From assembly GCF_002995845.1 (NCBI RefSeq), contig NZ_PVXP01000026.1, positions 1-41,099 of the forward strand: a stretch of DNA of 41,099 bases, read 5' to 3'. Origin of the DNA: Clostridium luticellarii. GTDB lineage: Bacteria; Bacillota; Clostridia; Clostridiales; Clostridiaceae. The position numbers were made by a program, and so were the translations under genes. Positions 40,768 through 41,099 of this stretch are shown one piece after another (positions within the stretch are counted from its first letter, which is position 1; each line of letters starts with the position of its first letter). A model generated the notes under the pieces. That model did no database searches. It saw only the letters and a list, made by a program, of their open reading frames with translations, and was not told the origin of the DNA.

Positions 40768-41099
40768 TAATTTATTGCTTATATTGAGAAGGCAGAAAAT
40801 ATCAGACAATAATATAATAGGTACAATATTAAATTCAAAATAGAATATGGACAAATCAAAAACAATGCATAGAAAAGAACCCCTAAATAAATTAGGAGTT
40901 CTTGTGGGGTATTAATAACTTAACCATCAAGCAATTTCCAAAAACATATGCTCAGGAAATAAGCTTTTAATAATGCACCTTTATTTTATCACTATAACAG
41001 AAAAAATCAACAGTTTAAAACATTGAGAATAATTCAACATATTATCTGGAAAGTTTTTATGAATTTAAAAAATAATAAAAACTATTGTAAATAATTATT
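40768..41099. other. AT-rich right end with one hairpin
   Basis: A 12-nt stem aagaacccctaa (40875-40886) / ttaggagttctt (40892-40903), 11 of 12 paired, reads as a terminator on the minus strand (followed there by a T-rich tract). This hints at a minus-strand gene or gene remnant to its right. No gene is supportable up to the edge. Confidence 0.4.

Noticed and set aside
40920-40988. Minus-strand open stretch of 22 codons ending in LLDG-stop, faintly like part of a transposase
   Set aside because: Too short and without start, neighbours or terminal repeats; the resemblance is only an impression.
1-41099. CRISPR arrays, tRNA or rRNA genes, integrase/attachment sites, replication origin
   Set aside because: No regularly spaced repeats, no tRNA-like TTCGA arm with acceptor pairing, no ribosomal sequence, no recombinase gene and no DnaA-box cluster were seen.

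Overview
The window is AT-rich DNA of a strictly anaerobic, low-G+C Gram-positive, most likely a Clostridium. The reasons are AGGAGG-type ribosome binding sites, frequent TTG/GTG starts, T-box leaders, ferredoxin-linked 2-oxoacid oxidoreductase, two Etf-linked FAD dehydrogenases, a DUF4489-type cysteine-rich protein and a HycB-like polyferredoxin protein. The overall style recalls the acetogenic C. ljungdahlii/C. autoethanogenum group. That placement is an impression from gene content and was not tested by a search. I found no tRNA, rRNA, CRISPR array, intact insertion sequence or prophage.

Layout. 0-5.7 kb: housekeeping and stress genes (1-Cys peroxiredoxin, YbjQ-family protein, DUF4489 protein, flavodoxin, Fe/Mn superoxide dismutase, RarA, EamA transporter). 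5.8-7.8 kb: a T-box leader whose specifier reads UAC (Tyr), followed by a second T-box antiterminator/terminator module with no Stem I, in front of a sodium:solute symporter. 7.8-11.45 kb: etfB-etfA-FAD dehydrogenase operon on the minus strand behind a T-box whose specifier reads CUC (Leu). 11.5-13.6 kb: a secreted 3D-domain protein and a Bcp peroxiredoxin that is preceded by a highly structured repeat-like leader. 13.6-18.6 kb: YjeM-like amino-acid permease (with a 36-bp perfect palindrome at its promoter), RocB-like M20 peptidase and a ClC exchanger.

18.7-31.7 kb, all on the minus strand, is the most interesting block. From promoter-proximal to distal it carries korDABC-type 2-oxoacid:ferredoxin oxidoreductase; a GlpA/LhgO-like flavoprotein with a BFD domain, an NAD(P)/FAD oxidoreductase and a DUF1667 protein; a KdgT-family permease; a D-2-hydroxyacid dehydrogenase with EtfB and a ferredoxin-domain EtfA; a lactonase-like metallo-hydrolase; and an IclR regulator. 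Good sigma-A-type promoters precede the kor genes, the flavoprotein trio and iclR, and a weaker one precedes the permease. Three of these promoter regions (kor, trio, permease) carry similar 18-bp TGAAA/TTTC motifs that I propose as IclR operators. I infer a complete route from import of a 2-hydroxy acid (or its lactone), through oxidation of either stereoisomer to the 2-oxo acid, to ferredoxin-dependent oxidation to an acyl-CoA. The ferredoxin reduced in the last step could drive the Etf-linked first step. The actual substrate is unknown; 2-hydroxyglutarate is one candidate.

31.8-41.1 kb: an RND permease plus membrane-fusion adaptor behind a 30-bp near-palindrome and an extra half-site; an unrecognised polar protein; a VIT/VWA protein; and a four-cluster ferredoxin-like protein (HycB/HydN type) that probably belongs to a redox-enzyme locus continuing off the right edge.
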